Origin: Flectobacillus sp.
Lineage (GTDB): Bacteria > Bacteroidota > Bacteroidia > Cytophagales > Spirosomataceae
DNA: 5,575 bases
Direction: 5' to 3'
NCBI GenBank assembly: GCA_029865665.1
Contig: JARXAV010000328.1
Coordinates: 1 to 5,575 of the forward strand
Part shown: positions 5,270 to 5,575 of the stretch, one piece after another
Layout: the number at the start of each line of letters is the position of its first letter
How positions within the stretch are numbered: the stretch's first letter is position 1
Position numbers and translations under genes: made by a program
Notes under the pieces: generated by a model
What the model was told of the DNA's origin: nothing
Seen by the model: the letters and a program-made list of their open reading frames with translations, nothing else
Databases searched by the model: none

Positions 5270-5575
5270 CTACCTCCTTAACAAACTTTTACGATAGACA
5301 TCACGAATAAATTCTTCGTAAGAAAAGGTTTTCTTAAAATCATCGTCCAAACGGTCGAAGTTTTCTAGGACAATTACACTGGTTTGCGAAGCTGGATAAT
5401 AAAAGTTGATGGATATAAAGCCGGATGAATAGCCACTATGACCAAATTCTAATAAGCCATCATTTTTATCTAGTTGAATCCCATAACCGTAGCCAACATT
5501 GCCCCAAATCGGATGATTACGCTTGGATGATGCAGTTGTCATTTTTTGATATGATACCTTAGAAAGTAACTTTCC
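5270..5575 (-). CDS. Serine hydrolase (beta-lactamase/penicillin-binding-protein type), C-terminal part, cut by the window edge
   Basis: The frame is open from the right edge to a TAG at 5272-5270, giving the last 101 residues; the internal ATG at 5542 is not the true start, since coding continues upstream as GKLLSKVSYQK. The segment WGNVGYGYGIQL, then LEFGHSGYSSGFISINFYYP, then VIVLEN is typical of the end of class C beta-lactamase-like serine hydrolases. HSG stands where the KTG triad occurs in related enzymes. The catalytic SxxK and Tyr motifs would lie outside the window, so activity cannot be judged. Such proteins are usually exported and act as esterases, peptidases or DD-peptidases; substrate unknown. 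The coding region ends 93 bases before the promoter box of the J-domain gene. Confidence 0.85.
   Translation of the reverse strand, partial: GKLLSKVSYQKMTTASSKRNHPIWGNVGYGYGIQLDKNDGLLEFGHSGYSSGFISINFYYPASQTSVIVLENFDRLDDDFKKTFSYEEFIRDVYRKSLLRR

Noticed and set aside
5112..5297. Plus-strand open frame of 61 codons
   Set aside because: It runs through the promoter of the J-domain gene and into the end of the serine hydrolase, with no start signal or recognisable content.
1..5575. Mobile element, CRISPR array, tRNA/rRNA or defence island
   Set aside because: I saw no transposase or integrase motifs, terminal inverted repeats, regularly spaced repeats or tRNA-like cloverleaf; every recognisable gene is a housekeeping or envelope type.

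Overview
The window looks like ordinary chromosomal DNA from a Bacteroidota bacterium, most likely a member of the Cytophagales. This is an inference from three things. The DNA is AT-rich. Two sites match the Bacteroidota -7 promoter element TAnnTTTG exactly, with little Shine-Dalgarno signal before the starts. Several proteins are of types common in that phylum: a long RluA-like synthase with a coiled-coil middle, a J-domain/KTSC protein, and small secreted proteins with a DG-x-VKG-x-x-x-x-VTDST pattern. I cannot name the species.

Layout from left to right. Positions 1-492 (minus) hold the N-terminal 164 residues of an SPFH/band 7 (stomatin/prohibitin-like) membrane protein whose C-terminus lies beyond the left edge. 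Positions 493-664 hold a minus-strand terminator and an imperfect direct repeat. Positions 665-1363 (minus) encode a short-chain dehydrogenase-like protein in which the catalytic Tyr is Val and the catalytic Ser is Thr. A perfect 12-bp hairpin terminator at 1388-1425 separates it from 1440-3110 (minus), an RluA-family pseudouridine synthase with a long N-terminal extension. Its start is best placed at 3110, because a TATCTTTG promoter box sits five bases upstream.

Positions 3322-4499 (plus) carry two tandem paralogous genes for small exported proteins of unknown function, probably co-transcribed. They converge on a strong bidirectional terminator (4567-4616) shared with a minus-strand gene at 4639-5079, which encodes a J-domain plus KTSC-domain protein with its own promoter near 5169-5176. 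Positions 5270-5575 (minus) are the C-terminal end of a serine hydrolase of the beta-lactamase/penicillin-binding type, open at the right edge.

The genes do not form an obvious single pathway. They are a mix of RNA modification, protein folding, membrane and envelope functions, mostly separated by their own terminators or promoters. I found no mobile element, CRISPR array, tRNA or rRNA, and no clear sign of a new multi-gene system. The parts most worth a second look are the tandem secreted paralogs, the SDR with replaced catalytic residues, and the probably leaderless start of the pseudouridine synthase.
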